DNA from: Ananas comosus
Lineage: Eukaryota; Streptophyta; Magnoliopsida; Poales; Bromeliaceae
Direction: 5' to 3'
Assembly (NCBI RefSeq): GCF_001540865.1
Contig: NC_033639.1
Coordinates: 6,573,312 to 6,637,311 of the forward strand
DNA length: 64,000 bases
Shown: one piece after another, positions 62,141-64,000 of the stretch
How positions within the stretch are numbered: position 1 is the first letter of the stretch
Layout of the letters: every line of letters starts with the position of its first letter
Translations under genes and position numbers: made by a program
Notes under the pieces: generated by a model
Told to the model about the DNA's origin: nothing
The model's database searches: none
The model's input: only the letters and a program-made list of their open reading frames with translations

Positions 62141-64000
62141 GGCACCGTTTGGTAATGGAATTAGCTGGGGGATTAGCTCTTATCCCCCAGCTAATCCCCA
62201 AACAAGTTTCAAGGTGGCCACCATCGGGATAAGGGAAAGGGGTGGGGAACAACTGTTCCGTGGGGAACAACTGTTCGCACCCCACCTTGTGCCATATGTG
62301 TCCTGTGAGTGAAAATTTTCCAAATTACCCTCCTTATCCCCTTCTCCCCATTATCGAAGCAAGGAAAGATCCCTCTCTCTCTTCGTCACAGAGCTCCTGC
62401 GGCTGGTTCCTCTCCCTCCACCTCACCGAGCACCACCCCTCTCCCATCTCCTACTCCCTCGCTCCCTCCCGTAAGTGCTCTCCCTCCCTTCATCTCCGGC
62501 CGAAGCTTGTGGGTTTGCGAAACGCTTGCTGCGAGATCGCTTTGCGGATCTGCAACTCCGGTGGGTTTGCCCCGGCATTGCATGCAGTCGTGCACCTACT
62601 GGAGGTGGATCGACCCGTTTCCTCTCTCTCCACCTCACCTCACCGAGCTCCCTCTTCCCTGCACCGGGTTCTTCTCTCTCCACCTCTCCATCCCATGAGT
62701 CCGCTCCCTTCTTTCACCTTCGGCCGACGGAGCCCGTGGTTTCCGCGAAGCTTGTGGGTTTGCGAAACCCTTGCCGCGAGATCACTTGTTGCGGATCTGA
62801 AACTCCGGTGGGTTTCCCGCAACCTTGCTTGCTGCAGTGCACCCACCTGACACGGATCTTGCCTATTGCGACTCCCCTTTCGTGCCGGTAGTGCAGATCT
62901 CGGTGCTCACATCACGGCAACGGTACGGTCCGCACTGTTTGGGTTCCTCTTCATCAAAGAACCCCGATTTTTGCTATTATCTTGGATTTTGGCTATTCCT
63001 GATTGCAACAGTTCGTTATTTTTACGACGACAGGATTAGGCAACGGGCATCGTCCGACAGTACAAATAGTAACCGTTGATTTCGTGCACAATTTACTTTC
63101 GTCTTGGTTCTTGTTTTGTCTTCTTTGAAGTGAATAATTAGTGGCCAAAGCGGCTGTGCGCGGCTCCGCCCGACGCGTTCTATTGCCAACATTAGCATCC
63201 GCTGCTCTTGGTCCCCCACTGGTGCTAGAAGGTAAAAATTACAGAAAGTGTCGACATTATTATATGTTTGGATTTGAACCATGATTGTGGGTTAAAAACT
63301 TGCAAAATATGTGTATAGCGATCGGTTTGCACCTAAGGTTGATCGAATTGGCAATGATGCCGGTTTCCATTACCATTTGTTGGTAGGCATGGAAGTCATA
63401 TTTTGTGCAGCCCCATGGTAATCGGGGACTCTCTGAGCCACAACGCCTCACAGCGTTGCTGCCATGGTTTATCAAGCAGAGAAATCAATTGTGCTACACT
63501 TAAAATAGCGGGCTTACTTATACACATCACATTATTTTATTTTGTCTTGCCATTTGGATTATTTATGATCATCTGTTGAGATATTAACCTTTTATGATAT
63601 ACTCGTACAATGTCAACATTTTGTTATCGTAAACTCTGTTGTATTGAGAAGAATAAAAAGGAAAGTCGTCCACGTACAGATGCGACTCAGCAATATTTTC
63701 TCTAAGTGCAAAAAACCCAAACCGAGGGATTTGGATAATGCAACCCCAAGTTGTGATGTAGAGGGTTCAAGCAGGCGCCCCAATCAAATAAGGACCCGTA
63801 CCGCCAATTGGACTGATCACGTTGATAGCATTTTGTTGTATTTTGATGGAGGAGCACGCCCTCGGAAACTACATTGGGGGTAGTTTCACTCGTGTTGCGT
63901 GGAGTAGAATCGTTGAGGGTTTTAACACACAAACTGGTCAACACTTGTCAAAACAACATATCAGTAACCGCCTCAAGGTGTTGAAGAGGCTCTACATGTT
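62141..64000. mobile_element. Left part of a PIF/Harbinger-like DNA transposon
   Basis: The element seems to start GGCACCGTTTGG directly after TTA, the usual PIF/Harbinger target. Next come a perfect hairpin (TAGCTGGGGGAT and ATCCCCCAGCTA) and a doubled GGGGAACAACTGTTC. It then holds a 245-bp direct duplication (62501 and 62746) in CT-rich leader-like sequence and a Myb/SANT-like gene. PIF/Harbinger elements usually carry a transposase and a Myb-like protein. The transposase and right end lie beyond the window. Confidence 0.62.
63680..64000 (+). pseudogene. Myb/SANT-like DNA-binding protein, frameshifted, runs off the window
   Basis: The frame opens at ATG 63680. After a Lys/Arg-rich start it enters a Myb/SANT-like (Myb_DNA-bind_3 type) domain with ANWTDHVDSILLY. 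At about 63842 the reading must shift by one base, within TTTT, to continue as EHALGNYIGGSFTRVAWSRI, then GFNTQTGQ and SNRLKVLKRLYM. These are the second and third helices of the domain. Without the shift the first frame ends at TAG 63881. Such proteins occur in PIF/Harbinger elements and as domesticated plant genes. It may be a pseudogene or hold a single-base sequence error. Confidence 0.72.

Overview
The window is plant nuclear DNA, probably from a monocot. It has two intron-rich single-copy genes at the left, followed by about 37 kb of nested transposable elements. The evidence is a CslE-type cellulose-synthase-like gene, a 3,689-residue UPL1/UPL2-type HECT ubiquitin ligase with plant-style introns, MULE-, hAT- and PIF/Harbinger-type MITEs, a tRNA-derived SINE, and Tat- and chromovirus-lineage Ty3/gypsy elements. 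I cannot name the species.

Layout. 406-3935 (+) holds seven exons of a CslE gene whose 5' exon lies left of the window; a 716-bp MITE sits 23 bp after its stop. 6420-26134 (-) is a complete 15-exon UPL1/UPL2 gene whose splice sites all fit, with two clear MITEs in its introns. 26284-32283 is a block of exactly 6,000 bases between two single Ns. 33970-45850 is a decayed Tat-lineage gypsy element (5' LTR, gag-pol, and an antisense ORF region), itself hit by a SINE, an AT-rich TIR element and a MULE-MITE. 46780-47300 is an antisense chromovirus integrase remnant. 47716-50907 is a solo LTR with perfect 5-bp target duplications. 51770-55215 is a run of three adjoining minisatellites. 57989-59442 is a second LTR of the same broad family, cut by an N. 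62141-64000 is the left end of a PIF/Harbinger-like element with a frameshifted Myb/SANT-like gene.

The main discovery is in the 6-kb block. Bases 26284-30283 (exactly 4,000) are the plain reverse, not the reverse complement, of 51804 down to 47697. The solo LTR, its target duplications and its flanks are all mirrored character for character; the copy differs by two fewer 54-bp repeat units and at least one substitution. Bases 30284-32283 (exactly 2,000) then give a direct copy of 51805-53569 with extra minisatellite units. DNA polarity forbids a non-complemented reversal by any known rearrangement. With the round lengths and flanking Ns, this is almost certainly an assembly or gap-filling error built from another allele or contig of the 47.7-53.6 kb locus. 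It matters because the block starts 149 bp upstream of the UPL start codon, so the real UPL promoter is not represented here, and ORFs called in 26284-30283 are meaningless.

The two genes are convergent and functionally unrelated: one is a Golgi/ER-type membrane glycosyltransferase, the other a large cytosolic/nuclear E3 ligase. The rest of the window records nested insertion: gypsy element, then SINE, TIR element and MITE inside it; LTR-LTR recombination leaving a solo LTR; and minisatellite expansion.
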